Part shown: piece by piece, positions 20,074 to 33,000 of the stretch
How positions within the stretch are numbered: the first letter of the stretch is position 1
How the letters are laid out: each line of letters begins with the position of its first letter
Origin: Heliopora coerulea
Lineage: Eukaryota > Cnidaria > Anthozoa > Scleralcyonacea > Helioporidae
Reading direction: 5' to 3'
DNA: 64,000 bases
NCBI GenBank assembly: GCA_030142905.1
Contig: JASJOG010000082.1
Location: forward strand, 960,001 to 1,024,000
The notes under the pieces: generated by a model
The model's input: the letters and a program-made list of their open reading frames with translations, nothing else
What the model was told of the DNA's origin: nothing
Database searches by the model: none
Made by a program: the position numbers and the translations under genes

Positions 20074-23000
20074 GAGTACAGGAGTGGATCTAGGAAATGG
20101 TGACTAGTTTGCAGGTACCAAAGATGCTATGGGGGGGAGGGGTGATTTCCCTTGAAAATTTTTCAGGTAGGTTTTCTCTAAGCTGTATTTTTTTTGGTTT
20201 TTTTTTTTTGCATTGAGATTATGTGAATGAAAATCTCCACAGTCACATATTTCATTTATTTTTAATGTTCTCCTGTTTTCGTTGAAGGAAATGTTGAAAT
20301 TATCACAAATATTGTACACTGTATTGTAATCTGGTGAAAATGAGTTGAAGAATTAAGACCATGTTACAAGGTCCATCAAATGAAAAGTCATTTAGTAGAA
20401 AGCTGCATGGTATACAAGTGATAAAAGCAGTCTGTCACAAACACAATAGTGCATTGACTGGCTATACATTATTGCACTGACTACTCTTCAGGTACCAGTA
20501 TGTGATTTACCTGTCTCACTTTAAGTCCTTATTTACTTGATAAACACCCCATTAAGAAGCAGATACCCCCTCTACCAAGCTGAAATAAAATTGTCTGGTG
20601 GTAGCCAGAATGAAATTCTAATGTGTATCCTTGCACCATTATTGGTTAAATTAGAACTTCATAAAATGTGTTGGTACTAAACTGAGGCTTCAATCAAGGC
20701 AAATATTTGAAAAATTGATTTTCCTTGACAAAACCTAACTAATTCACACACCTTCACTGAAGACATTAAATATTAAAAAATCGAACACCATAATATCAGA
20801 ATGGCTCACATCAGGAAGGTTGATTGTCTAAAAATCCTGTTGGTCCAGCATAAAAATCATCTTATTCTTGCAGCAAACTTGCAGGCAAGATGGTTATTAA
20901 GTTAAAAATTATGTCCCTTCAGAAGTAGAATGGGAAGTAAGAGGATTATCAAGTTTTTAACTTATTAGCAGCATACTAACCAGCAGCAACAAATCCAAAA
21001 TCAACGCAGTCCAGGAACAGAAAGGCGGACAGGAATGTTAATAAGTTCAAAATTGTCTTAGTCCATCATCTGACTGATACGTAGAAAGACTAATAAATCT
21101 AAAATCACCTCAAAATCATCCTAATCAAGCACTGCAGCTGATTAACAATTACGTTGGCTGAGAAATCCAAAATCATTTTAGTCCAGCAGCAAGACTGAAG
21201 ACAGGAAATGTAATCTTGCTGCTGGTGATGGTTAACAAGTACGAAGATTATCAAATCCAAAATCAGAAGTTCAAAATTGTCTTAGTCCATCGTCAGATTG
21301 ACAAGTAGGTGGCAAGTACAAAATTAGCTGTCGTCCAGAACGTAAATGATGCTTAACTTGCTCTTAATAACCTACCGAGCTAACTGGAACTCTTTCCACA
21401 CGCACTTCCAAAGCATAGTCGACTAAGGACTCCATCAAGGTACCTCGAGGAAACCAGCCAAGGTTAACGAGTCGGCCACTCCACTCCGAACTTTTATAGC
21501 TTTCCACATGGTTTCAGGCTGGCGTTTGATGAAATACGAGCGGCTCGGCGCGCAGTGGGTCTGGTTTCCCGATGTTTTGGATAAATGCAATTTTTATGGA
21601 GCTTAAAATCGGTTCATCGCTGGATAATCAAGTCCAGTTCTTTAGGAAAACGGACGTCCATACCACATATAAGTTATCTCCGGGACGCCATGTTTATTTA
21701 TTCTTTTCAACTAGTTCACTCTAATTGGGATTTAAGGAGATTAGCCAATAGGAAGCAGTTTTGACTAGTTCACTCTAATTAAATTATTAGAGTCAGCCAA
21801 TCATAGTAAAGTTTGACCAGTTTCCCCACTAAACCAGTGATTTCCGTGTGATTGAACGCTTTACTCATGTACATTCTGCTCCTTTGAGCAGAATTAAGAC
21901 ACTAAAGTATTTTAGCACGGTAAATATGTTGTGTGAAAACAAAAGTAGTAGCATTTTAATATTCCATGCAATAAAGAATAATTCAACATTTTTCATTCTT
22001 TCGAAAAGTTGACTAGTTTCTGGAAACTAGTTGCCCTAGTCAAGATCCACCCCTGAAGTATGTTTCTTGCTCCACTTCTTTAAGTTGTCGGCTGGTAATG
22101 GTTTTCTATAGAATACAGTTGTAAGGAAGATGAGACAGGGATGGATACCTTACCACAATTTTCCGATAATCCAACGATCTCTACTTACGACGGTAATATT
22201 GGTCCACCTCTATGGCATTGCTTCTGAAACCTGAGAGTCTACCTTCAAAATTCAACTTAAGACCGTATCTTGAAGAAATCATTTCCTCGTAAATTTCTTG
22301 CGTCACTTCACTTCGCGCGCTCTACGCCTTCTTCAAGGTTTGAACGACGAATTAGGACATGACCGTCACGATATCATTTCCAAAATAGTTTCACTAAGCT
22401 ACCATGTGGCAGGCCTTTCAGCTGCGATAGTCGAAAGAATAAAGCCGATCACATGCTGGAATATGTAATTGATAAAGCACTGCCTACCTATGCTTTTTTT
22501 TTTAATTTTTTTTCTCCCTTTTGATGGGTTCTTTTGAATTTTTTTGTAGAATGGTACGTTAGCAAGGGACGCCTTTATCTTCAACACACCCTTTCTTTGC
22601 CCAAATTCTTCTCATGACAAAATATCATTATTTATCAAACCATCAACTAGAAAATGTGGGAAAATTCGTTAATGGTTAAACTTTAATAACCCACCCTTAA
22701 TAAAAGTTACGCATCTGAAAAACCTATAGAATTGGAACATTTTTCACATATGAAATTACCAGATCACGAATCAAATTGGAATGTTTTCACATGTGGAATA
22801 CCTAATTCACATGTGAAATGAACTGGTTCAAAATTTCACATATGAAATGTTGGTGTTTGAAACATGACTTTCAAATGTGAAGTGGAAGATTCACGTGTAA
22901 AAATTAATTTAACATGTGAAGTTTTCATTTCACAAATGGAATTAAAACAATTCACGTATAAAATACTATTTTCATATGTGAAATTGCAAGTGAAATTTTC

Positions 23001-23992
23001 GCATCAGCCTTGTTGGCCAACTTGCTGCTTACAGTCATGTTTGTGCACGATAAAACGCCGGGTCGGGGCAGGGTTAATCCACATGGTTCGATTGTCGCAA
23101 GCCATTGTTTATCCTGATCTGTATCATTCACTCACAAGAGTCTTTAGAGCGTATTGCTACATTATTATACGAAATCTAAGAAGGAATTGTACCCTGAACC
23201 CTTTCTTGGTAGGACGTCTCCCTTTGAGGAATAAAATCGCCTATCGTTAGCCAGAGTAAAATTGCCTGACATTAGTCAGTGTGCACTTACAAAGGATTGA
23301 TTCGACTAAGGAGTTAGGATAGGTTATGATTGAGATAGACCATGATTGAGATAGGTTATAACCTTTATAGGAAGCCTGATATCTCCCTTCCATGTTAGCC
23401 AGAGTAAAATCGTCTGGCGTTAGCCAGAGTGAAATAATCTGGTGTCAGTGCATGTGCAATAACAGAGGATTGATTCTGGTGGGAAGGAGTTAGTACAGGC
23501 TGAGATTGAGATAGGTTATAACTTGCAGCAGGATATATCCCTTTGACGTTAACCAGAGTACAATAACCTGGCGTTTATCAGTGTGCAATAACATAGGATT
23601 GGTTCTCCCAGGAAGGAGTTCAGATCGGTTATGATTGAAATAAATGATTAAAAGACGAATGATTGAGAGATGGTAGACCTCTCTTGAGTGGTTTGATTCA
23701 GCTACCAAATAAATGATAAAAAATCACTACGAAACTAAAAGTATCATCAAGTAGAGTCAGTTTATGATACATCACCCCAATGTATGATAGTGGATGTCAC
23801 AAACTCAAGAAGCTCAGCCGTAGGCTATTAAGTGATAGGGGTTGCTGAAATTCTTTGCAGGACAAAGGCACATCCGCTAAACCTAGTCCCGTTCTTCCAA
23901 GTAGGATCATTGTAGGGAACAACGGTAAACTTACAACTGCAAAGCCAGTCAACCCACCAAGACAGAGTCCAGGACGAAAACCAAATAAATAA
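19759..23992 (+). CDS. MENSK-family small protein gene, two exons (unit 3)
   Basis: Exon 1 (19759-19797) is identical to that at 8579-8617 and ends in the same gtgagt donor. Exon 2 (23861-23992) starts after ttctttgcag and reads 43 codons to TAA; AATAAA follows at 24164-24169. Both sides are phase 0, giving a 56-residue basic protein beginning MENSKQNQEAERE and ending PVNPPRQSPGRKPNK. Its 4,063-bp intron contains the whole transposon A, a split palindromic MITE, the CACATRTG array and the minisatellite. Compared with exon 2 of unit 1 (5457-5588) there are five substitutions, all amino-acid changing. No domain is recognised. It could be a real small gene or a decaying duplicate; transcript data would settle this. 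Confidence 0.5.
20079..22055. mobile_element. Non-autonomous DNA transposon 'A', copy 2 (complete, 1977 bp)
   Basis: Starts CAGGAGTGGATC and ends GATCCACCCCTG. The left flank is GAGTA (20074-20078); the right flank is AAGTA here and GAGTA in copy 1. The empty site is preserved at 8894-8898 in unit 2, so a 5-bp target duplication GAGTA is well supported. No transposase is encoded. It lacks the 1.66-kb central piece of copy 1. Confidence 0.8.
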
Positions 23993-25440
23993 GCAAGAAA
24001 CAATTTATAATTTAATATGATAATTTTTGTAACGATATACACTCCTGTGATGTAATTTAGAAACGTTGAATTCCATTACCGAAAGGACAAAAAATTTTGC
24101 CAATTATATTTCGTAAAACACAGTGTGATTGTTTTAATTCAAAAAATGAAACGTGTAATGTAGAATAAACTGCACAAAACTGAAAATCGAGTTCTTCATT
24201 GGAGTTTAGCTTGCAGTCTTGTAACTTTTCAATTTCATACGTTTGGTCGTATTCGTAGTTTGCTTGAAAGCTCAGCCAGGGACATCTATCATTTCCAACT
24301 AGGGCAGCGTTTCTCCGCGGGGCTGGTACCGCCCCTTAGTGGGCGTTCAGAGAAGGTAGGGGAGGCGATGAAGCAAGGCAGCAGAGACGGGGGTATTAGG
24401 ATGCAAGTGGTGGGTGTTCATCAGTCATTCACCACCACAATATTTTTAACTTTCTCGTGGTCATTTAGTGTTAACATCTACTACTACCTGACTAACTCAG
24501 CAATACCAAACTGAATAACCATACAATATAATTATTCAGCTCGGTATTGCTCTGGAGTTGGCCGCTGGTGTTGGTACAGAACTGGGACTGAGTTTGCTCA
24601 GTAGGGGGGGTAAGAGGTTATAGTATGAGGTAGGTGAGTGTTCATTCAAAAAAGGTCGAGAACCACTGAATGACCCGTTCCCTTTATTCATCTGCTGAAT
24701 ACAACTACCAGAATACCTTTCGAAATCTTGTTTGTGATGTTAATCGGAGCAATTGTCTTTCCATTCGCTTTGGGAATTCAAGGTTTGCATGAAAATGAAA
24801 AATCCGCAAAGTATTCCGGTAGTTGTACTCAACTGACGTAATAAGGGATACCGGCTATCCACTGGGTCCGAATCGGCGGTCCAAATCCACTGGGTTATTT
24901 GGACCAGAGAGTCCAAATTAGCTAGGCACGAGGATCCGAATCGGGCGATTTGTTTTTATGTCCACTTTACAGGTGTAGTGGAGTAATAAAGTTTAATCAA
25001 TGAAACGAATCGTCAGATTAAACTTCACCATTCCTTCATGGCTATTCGTGTTTTACGCTGGGCGCTAATATCTATTAAAACATGACCTTTCCGAATCCTG
25101 TTATTAGTTGGCTTGTATTTTGTTTGAAAAATGACTTCCTCCTTTTAAGCTCGAGTTGATTTTGTCCCCCACAGATGCCGTATCTCATAACACGCCACAG
25201 ATTAAATAAAGTTTATAGGGCAAATGGTGAAGAAAGAATTATTTGTCTTGCTCGTTCTAGCGAATTTCCTTTGATTGCTGTTTCATGTCCCTGGTACATT
25301 CCACTTCCCGTATTTTAGTCTTTACACTTACGCAGGAGAACAACCAGACTATTCCAAGGGTGCGCAGGAGATAAATGCAAAAGATGTCAATTTTTTTCTG
25401 GGTTGGAAGGTTTTGGCAAGGTTTCCCGGAAAACAGTTTA
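22061..25440. repeat. Segmental duplication block B, copy 2
   Basis: Counterpart of 3526-7011. It contains the motif array (22740-22990), a minisatellite with one unit fewer than copy 1 (23245-23630), exon 2 of the unit 3 gene and the second hAT-like MITE copy. Similarity ends near 25440. Confidence 0.85.
24305..24668. mobile_element. hAT-like MITE (copy 2)
   Basis: Starts CAGCGTTTCTC and ends GAGAACCACTG, the cleaner version of the element at 5904-6264. A plus-strand frame starting at 24260 is a translation of the repeat. Confidence 0.65.
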
Positions 25441-25544
25441 AATATTCAACCCAGTCTCACCCCCAAAAAGACGAGTAGTATCACTTGACAAATGTGCTTC
25501 AATATCTGGATTTCATCTATCTTAGGGAAACTCTGAATAGGTTT

Positions 25545-25625
25545 AGTTAGGATTAGAGTTAGGATTAGGGTTATGATTAGGTTACTGAGTTAGAGTTAGC
25601 ATTAGGGTTATGATTAGATTACTTA
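25545..25625. repeat. Degenerate telomere-like GTTAGG/ATTAGG repeats
   Basis: About a dozen variants of GGATTA, GGGTTA and GAGTTA in a row. These resemble TTAGGG but are diverged. An interstitial relic or a simple repeat are both possible. Confidence 0.55.
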
Positions 25626-25907
25626 ATATGTAACTGACCCTCCGGTGACGGTAAACTTACGTCCGACCACTCACCCGTACAGGTTTTGCAACTATATTAC
25701 CGAAGCAATAACCTGTCGCATGTGGCAAATTAAAATTCTTTGAACAGATGATATTCCAAGGTGGAATATTTATTGTAGCTTGAAAACGCTGGAGAATTGT
25801 GTGAAGAATGTAATGACAGGTGTCATTGTTGTAAGTGGCCCTACTATAAGGTCCAGTGACAAGGTACCTTGAACCACAGCTGGTCAGTGTTATACTGCAC
25901 CGTCGTC

Positions 25908-28900
25908 TCAAAAATATTGCTCTCCTGCATACTGATAAGCTCTGAACGGGTAGACTTTCTGGCTGTTCTTGTAGTGCAGCGACCTGAAGCATTTCTCGCA
26001 GAAAAAACTAGGATCCTCAGACATTAATGGATCATTTCGAGTTAGCCACCTGTTTCAAAAAATCAAGCGTGAATGAATTAGCCCAGAGAACTGATTCATA
26101 CACGCTAATCAAGAACTTATTTCCAGCTCATAACTGTAGCGCACTCAATTGTCGATTAATAGCTACCTGGCACTGTAGATTTCACATATAGAACAGCGTT
26201 GTCTTTTCGGTCGATGGCGGAATACTTGAAGAGGATAATTTGAAGCACTCTGAGGATCGTCTGCGTGTAGCATCCTATTAAAAAATCACTTTTATTAGAA
26301 TCCAGCATAGTTTTCATCAATGCATTAAGATGCCTGTAATTGGCAGGATTTTAAACTGAGAGCATTTCTACCTTGAAAAGAATTTTAAATTAAATACGAA
26401 GTACATCGAACTTTTGATGAAGTACCATAAACTCGAGGAATTTGTCAAATCGCGCAATTATTCGCTGTCATCATGGGACCTATAACGTTAGAACCGTAGA
26501 GATCATATAAAACTAGAGGTGACACGAGGGCCGAAAATTTGGGGTGAAATCGAACGGCGCTATTTTGAGCAAATTGGGGGACAAATCGCTCTTCTCCAGG
26601 CCCTGTTCCGTCCGTTCGAGAATTTCTAGGAGGAACAACTGAAGTATAGGAAATTAAACACAGTTTTTAAATACGTAGATACCATGGTGAATGGTAATTT
26701 AAGATAAAGTAGGAGAAGATGAAGAGTGATATACGCTTAAAGAGGTATACACAGTTACCAAAGACTGTTGGATAGTTTAGTTCTTAACAGAACTGTTTGA
26801 AACTTAAAGAGGTAATATTCTGCGTAAAGAATACGCCTAAAGAATCAGAAAAAAGCACGATGCATTTCGGCAGACCACTTATCAAGTGCTATACGTCTGC
26901 TAGCTAAAGAGAAAGAAAGAAACATATCACCTGCTTATATAGTCTAAAGAAAACTCGTGACATCAACCCAACGGAATGTGGGAGGGTCAAAATAGCGATA
27001 GTTTGAAAACAAATTCCTTTTGCCGGCACGGATCAGGATCATTACGTTTTATGTAAATGGCTTCCATCACCTTCAATTGAAAGGCGGAAATTGTTTTGTG
27101 TTTATTTCCGTTAGATGTGAAGCACAAAACAGTTTCTCTGGTTATTAGTCGGCTATTCTTACTATTGCCCTAATTGTTTTACTTTCTATTTAAAAAAACG
27201 AAAACGAGGGACAAAAGTGAAGTGACGTTTGACCACGACATTGAAATTTTCATCCGGGCATTGCGCCCCCCACAATTTACCCAATATGGTGGCAACCAAC
27301 TTTTCGCCGCGGTTGAGTGACACTAGCCAGAATACCCCTTCTAGTTAATATATGATATCCATGATTGGAACTTTAACATACTTTCTACAGAAAGCTATCT
27401 GGACGGAATTTTTGAAATAAAGTTGGTGGCTTGTAAAAAATTCGGCCTCATGAAAAACGTGCCCCACCCTTTCCGCTTTATTTACCGAGTTTTACAGAAA
27501 TTCACGGAAGTAAACGTCCAAAAATTAACTGTTTACATCCACGTGTACGGTGACTGCGTGGTAGAACAACAAGACCACTTTTGACGCATGCGTGCCCAGC
27601 CTTATTTAGTGACCAACCTTCGATCAACAATTATCCCTAGGAGCCATCTTACGCGATACTCGTTTCAACCTCTCTTACTCAATAACGTAAAGGTTAATAC
27701 TTATACTTTATATACAAAGTATTTACCTCAAATCTCGGAATATCATTATATGTTCACAGTCCCCATGGTGGCAATACAAATATGGATAACCTAGCTTGAC
27801 ATTAAGATCTTCAAATTTTGCGTCTTCCATCTTCTTGCTGGTATAGACCCCTAACCGGGGATGTTTGTAGCGTTCGTCTTTGTTGACCCAATCAATAATT
27901 ACCCTAGAAGAAGAAAGTGTTCAGCTGGTCAGTTCCTGAAATTTTAAGTAATATTTAAAAACCGAGCAGGAGTGTTTCATCGGGATTTAAAACACGGGGC
28001 GATAGCCGAGTGTTTTAGATTCGATAAAGCACGTACTGCGAGTTTTTTAAATGTCTTATAAAATTAACTACTTAATATGTTAATTCGTGAAGAATGTTTG
28101 GAAATTTATGTTTTCTAAGCTGAACAAATTGTCTTCTTCACATATAAAAGTACATGCATCTTTACCACATATAAAGACACGACACGGTTATGATTTTCCT
28201 TTGTATTTTTCTCATCAATCCTTAATGAATTTTAGAAGCAATATATCGTGCACAATGGCCGATCTAGAATCTGATCATAATTCGTGGGCGCCGTCAAGTT
28301 ATAGATGAGAAACCAAATGAAATATTATCAATTCACCGGCAGTTCTGTAACATAGTTAAAAGCACACTTTTATGGCACTTTCGACGACCTAGGCGCAGAA
28401 TTACGGCCCTTTGAAATAAGAAACCTGGTAATATAGATCTAATGGCGACCCACGGACTTTCAGAGCACTTTCTTCTACTGAGTTAATGAGTTGCCTTTCA
28501 ACAAAGCTATTGGACGGAATATTGGGCGGGTTAAAATAAATGATATAAGTGGTTAACTTCATCCAAGAAAACAAGGGGCGCATGTACGCAAATATAATGG
28601 CGCACTTAGGGTGGGCGGCCACCGCCTCCGCCCACCCCCTGTAGATCCGCCCTTGGACAGATGGCGAGTCTGAGATGGGGTGTTTGATCTGTATTTCCAA
28701 ATACCGAGAAGTGACTTGAAAAACGAGGCGATTCCCGAGTTTTTTTTAACCTTCTTCGAGGGTTCGGTAATCAAATGAAACACGACTTTCGAGTGTTAAA
28801 ATACAAATTGTGAAAAACGTGCGTATTTAAAGAGCAAATCGGGTTTAAAGCTGTTGAAATGTTATACCAATTACCCTATTATTCAAAATAAACGCCTCCC

Positions 28901-30032
28901 TAAGCATGTAAACTTTAGTGAGCGCTCTTCCCGAATAAACGCCACCTCGCAAATAAACGCCCCCAAACCAGTACATAGATGGATGGGGACTATATTTCAA
29001 CTTATCATATACTGTCGTATAGTGATATACGTTTTTTTGTAAAGTTTATGTTATGTATAAGAAATACACAATAGAGTACGCGGTGATGTGTCACGTTACG
29101 TTAATAGAAGTAATGGTAGAAATCCCTTGGTTAGAACTTTCCTGTTTTCGGAGAATAAACGCCTCTCCCCAATAAACGCCTCTACTCGAATAAGCGCTCC
29201 TTTAAAAAAGCGAAAATTTAATGAACGGCCTGGGCGTTCAATGGGAAAAATGCGGCGAGACTACATTTCCAAACGACATCTCGGTCATGATTTTATTTGT
29301 GTGGTGAGAGACACGTGCACCACTACTGTGACTAGGGTTCGATTCCGGCTCCGTGCAGTTATCTGATTAAAGTTACCTTGGCTACATGTGAGAAAGCGTT
29401 GTCTACTTTGTCTCTACCAAGCATCGCAGGTTTTCTCCGGATACTCCGGTTTCCTCCTGTAGTAACACTGGACCCATAAGGGGTGGCCCTTATGGGACCT
29501 TTCGGGAGAACAGCATAGGTAGCTGATAGGGTTATCTAGTATAAATAAAGACACTTTACCTTTACCTTTTACCTTTACCTTCGACATGAATTATCAATGA
29601 GTTTGAGAACTGTATATCTCAAATTCATTAATAATTCATGAGTAAAACACAATGGAAATCAGTACCGAGACGTAGTTTGGATATCTGATCTCAATTAGCA
29701 TAGAATTTCGTCAAATTTAAACCCGATTTTCTTTTTAAATACGGATTCGTTGGAGATATAATATCATACATTCGAAAGTCGTGTTTCATCAGATATCCAA
29801 ACACCTCAAAGTTGGTTAAAAAACTCGGCTATCGTCTCGTTTTTCAACTCACGTCTCGGTGTATGGGTATCTGATGAAACACTCCTCGTGTATGATATAT
29901 TACTTGAAATTCCAAGATATCTTACTTGCTGTAGTCCCTGCTCAGTTCGTCTCTTCTGTCGTTGTAGAACACGCCTTCAATGAACATAAAACCAGACGGA
30001 CAAATATCCTAAAATAAGAAATCAACAAACAG

Positions 30033-30078
<46 letters not shown>

Positions 30079-33000
30079 TATTATAAATATTATTATCTGT
30101 GTGAAAGCTACTGTCCTATGTAGCCACTAGTAAAGACTACCAAGATTTGCTAGTCTACTCATCTACAGTGTTCGTGTGGTTGTTTTTATATGAGTTCATT
30201 CTGATGTCACTATTCCAGCTAGAATCTTTCTCTTTATTGCTTCACTTTCTATCAGTACAATCTTCTGCATTTTCTTTGCTATTCTCTCAGTCTCGATCTA
30301 ATCTCCTATTACTCTAAATACAATTTTTAACAATCTTCCTATTCCTCCACCCAGACATCCAGCAACTAAGGGAATAATTTCCACCTTATTATTATTATTA
30401 TTATATATAATAATCACAGATTGTAGATTTTAGGTGGTGTTTATATGGAAGCGAGTCAGCCCTCCAAGAAGGGCTGGGCCTCTTTGCCAAGATCCCACCT
30501 CCCTGTAAAATCCCTTGTAAAATTTGCTTTTGTTTACATAAGACGAGGGCCAGCCCTCCCAAGCCAGATTTCGTTATCGACTACCCGAGTTCTCGCCTAG
30601 GACGGCTGGAAATGTTTGATGTAAACACAATCAGAAGGCCTGGCCCTGCCATTACGCGTTCGTGCTTGATCCAGTCCTGCTAGAAGGGCCAGAAAATTCC
30701 CATCTAAAGGCGAGGTGAAATTCAGCCCTCTTACTAAGACTAGCCCTACCAAGAATTTGGCTCGTCTCCATAGAAACACTCCCTTAGATGTTAGAATGTA
30801 AATAACACATAAGAATAAAAAGAAATCTCAAAATACCTTTCCACTAGCAACTGTTGTAAAGCCCGGATTTTCACTGTGTTCCCCAGGTATAACGGAGTCA
30901 GCAGGACAGTAAATCACGTCGCGTAGTTCTGTTAATTTCTTAAATCAAAGAAATTTAAAGTTATTACGAATGAGCGAAGACAATCTTAATGCTGGCTTAG
31001 ATTAGAGTTGGGTTTCTGTCAGCACTCGCAGAGCATTATAAGTGTCCGCTTTGTTGGTTTCAACAGATCCCATAACAAAAACTCATCACGGATCATTGTT
31101 GGACGTTTGTCTAGCTCATACCTCAGAAAAACCATTTCTGAGCCCCGGACGAAGATCGAACCGTAAACCTTTTGATGACCGGTAGGAAGGCTGCGGGTCC
31201 GACTCCCGTCTGAGGCTTAGAAATCGTTTTTTTGGGACGTCCAACGATCATCCCTTATATCTCCAAGCTCCCACATGCATAACATTAATCTCATTAAAAT
31301 TTAACTCGTAAAATGGTTTAAATCTTTTTCCATCTACTGTTTAACATTTACGCGAAAAAGCCATGCGTCATAAAAGTTTACAAAAGGTCCAAATTTAGAT
31401 ACCTGCCTCCCCAAACACAAAAATTCTTGAGCTCTTTTCAACTGTAAGAAAGAAGTACAATTTACAAAACAGTTTAAACAACATAACAGGCAAAAAGTGA
31501 AATAAAGCAGAGGAAAAACACGATAACGTTTTCAACATAATAACAGTTTCGAGGCAGCTGGGCCTTATCATAATAAAATAATAAATTCTTTATTTATACG
31601 GTTAAAAAAATCCCTTCAGCATAGAAAGCTGGTATTAACGGGAGAACAGTGAAGTGTTAAATGGCTTAAGTGTTAAATTTCAGTGATTCTTTTTTTTCCG
31701 CAGATTAAGAAGCTTTTTTCAATTTTACCGGGTTTTACAGTCGAACCTCTATTAAGTGGACACCTTTGGGATCTTGTTTAGGTGTTTCCTTAAAAGGGGT
31801 CGACATTGTGGGGGTATGCATGTGGTCACTAGCCTTTTCTTTTTATTTAATATATGTACATGTAATACAGCACTAATTTAAAAATAAGTTCACAGATTTC
31901 TTTATGCATAACAAAACATTAACTGAAAATATGATGAAACGTGAGATCAATTTAAGAAAGAACCAATACGTTTGCTTTCGAGGCTCGTGTGGTTGAAAGT
32001 CCCTCAGAGTGTCAGTAACACTACGAAAAGCACTGGAAAGTTGTTCAAGCCCATGCTAAACGGTAAACTCTGCTACTAGACGTTCGGCCACTATCAGGGT
32101 CTCGGTTTATCTCGATCTCGTAGTGTCCGCATAGGAGGTTATTTTGCTCACGGGAACCCAAGATAGGTGTCTGCATAATAAAGGTTATAGCTATAGAGTT
32201 TTATTGAAGAAATGGTCGTGACCTGTGATAGGTGGAAGGGGTCCGCTTAAGAAGGGTGTCCATTAATAGGGGTTCAACTGAATTTACTGTAATTGGTCTT
32301 GCAGACGGCGAAATGCTATACAAAGACAAGTCTAGTGCTATATTTACTATCGAGAAACTTGTTAGAGAAAGAATGGATGTAAACTTTCAATTAACTTAAA
32401 AACGCCTTTGCAATTGAAGAAAGGGTTCATGGTCTTGCGTGCGCCACTGGCTAATACATGCACGCGTGAAGTTGGGAGAACACGAACGAGTAGATAGTGC
32501 TCACGTCCCGTCTACAAGCGGGAAACATTCCTTTAATTTTTTTCACTCTATCACGGTTCCATCACACGCACTCCGGCGGAGAAAATGTTGTTGGCGAAGA
32601 AAACGGATTTTACCCACGAAGTTTAGAAGACGACAATTGGTCTGTAACACGTCACGAGACTAAAAACCACCATCTGAAAGCAAACCCCACGTACACGTAA
32701 GCAAAGAGCTAGGCTATATAACATAGAATTCATTTATGATTTTGAATGATTACACGAAAAACGACCCGCACCAGAATTTCAAGGATCTTTCTAGCGCTTT
32801 TTTTTAAGTGGGCGGTGCGCCCGGTGTTACCTAAGTGAACGTCTGGCGTGATGAAAACAGACCAGATTTTCTGGTTCAATAAAGACTTGATCCGATTACT
32901 GAGGGTTCTTCAACCGTCTAAGTAATCAAGATAAAAGCAATGGATTATAGATGGTATAAATCGTCGACGGTTTCTACGGAGCCCCTAAAGGCCCATACTT

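Larger units (their letters stand above)
28690..29880. repeat. Inverted pair of GCGATAGCCGAG-family repeats
   Basis: The sequence at 28690-28860 (AAAAACGAGGCGATTCCCGA, 'gaaacacgactttcgagtg', 'aaatcgggtttaaa') recurs in opposite orientation at 29690-29855. The two copies lie about 0.9 kb apart around other repeats. No coding. Confidence 0.7.

Noticed and set aside
24260..24514. 84-residue plus-strand frame
   Set aside because: It translates the hAT-like MITE and ends in AT-rich sequence.
25657..25992. 111-residue minus-strand frame with several Cys residues
   Set aside because: It overlaps the last SNAPC3 exon in a different frame. The SNAPC3 frame reads [19 protein letters not shown] and stops at 25908, so the long frame is a shadow.
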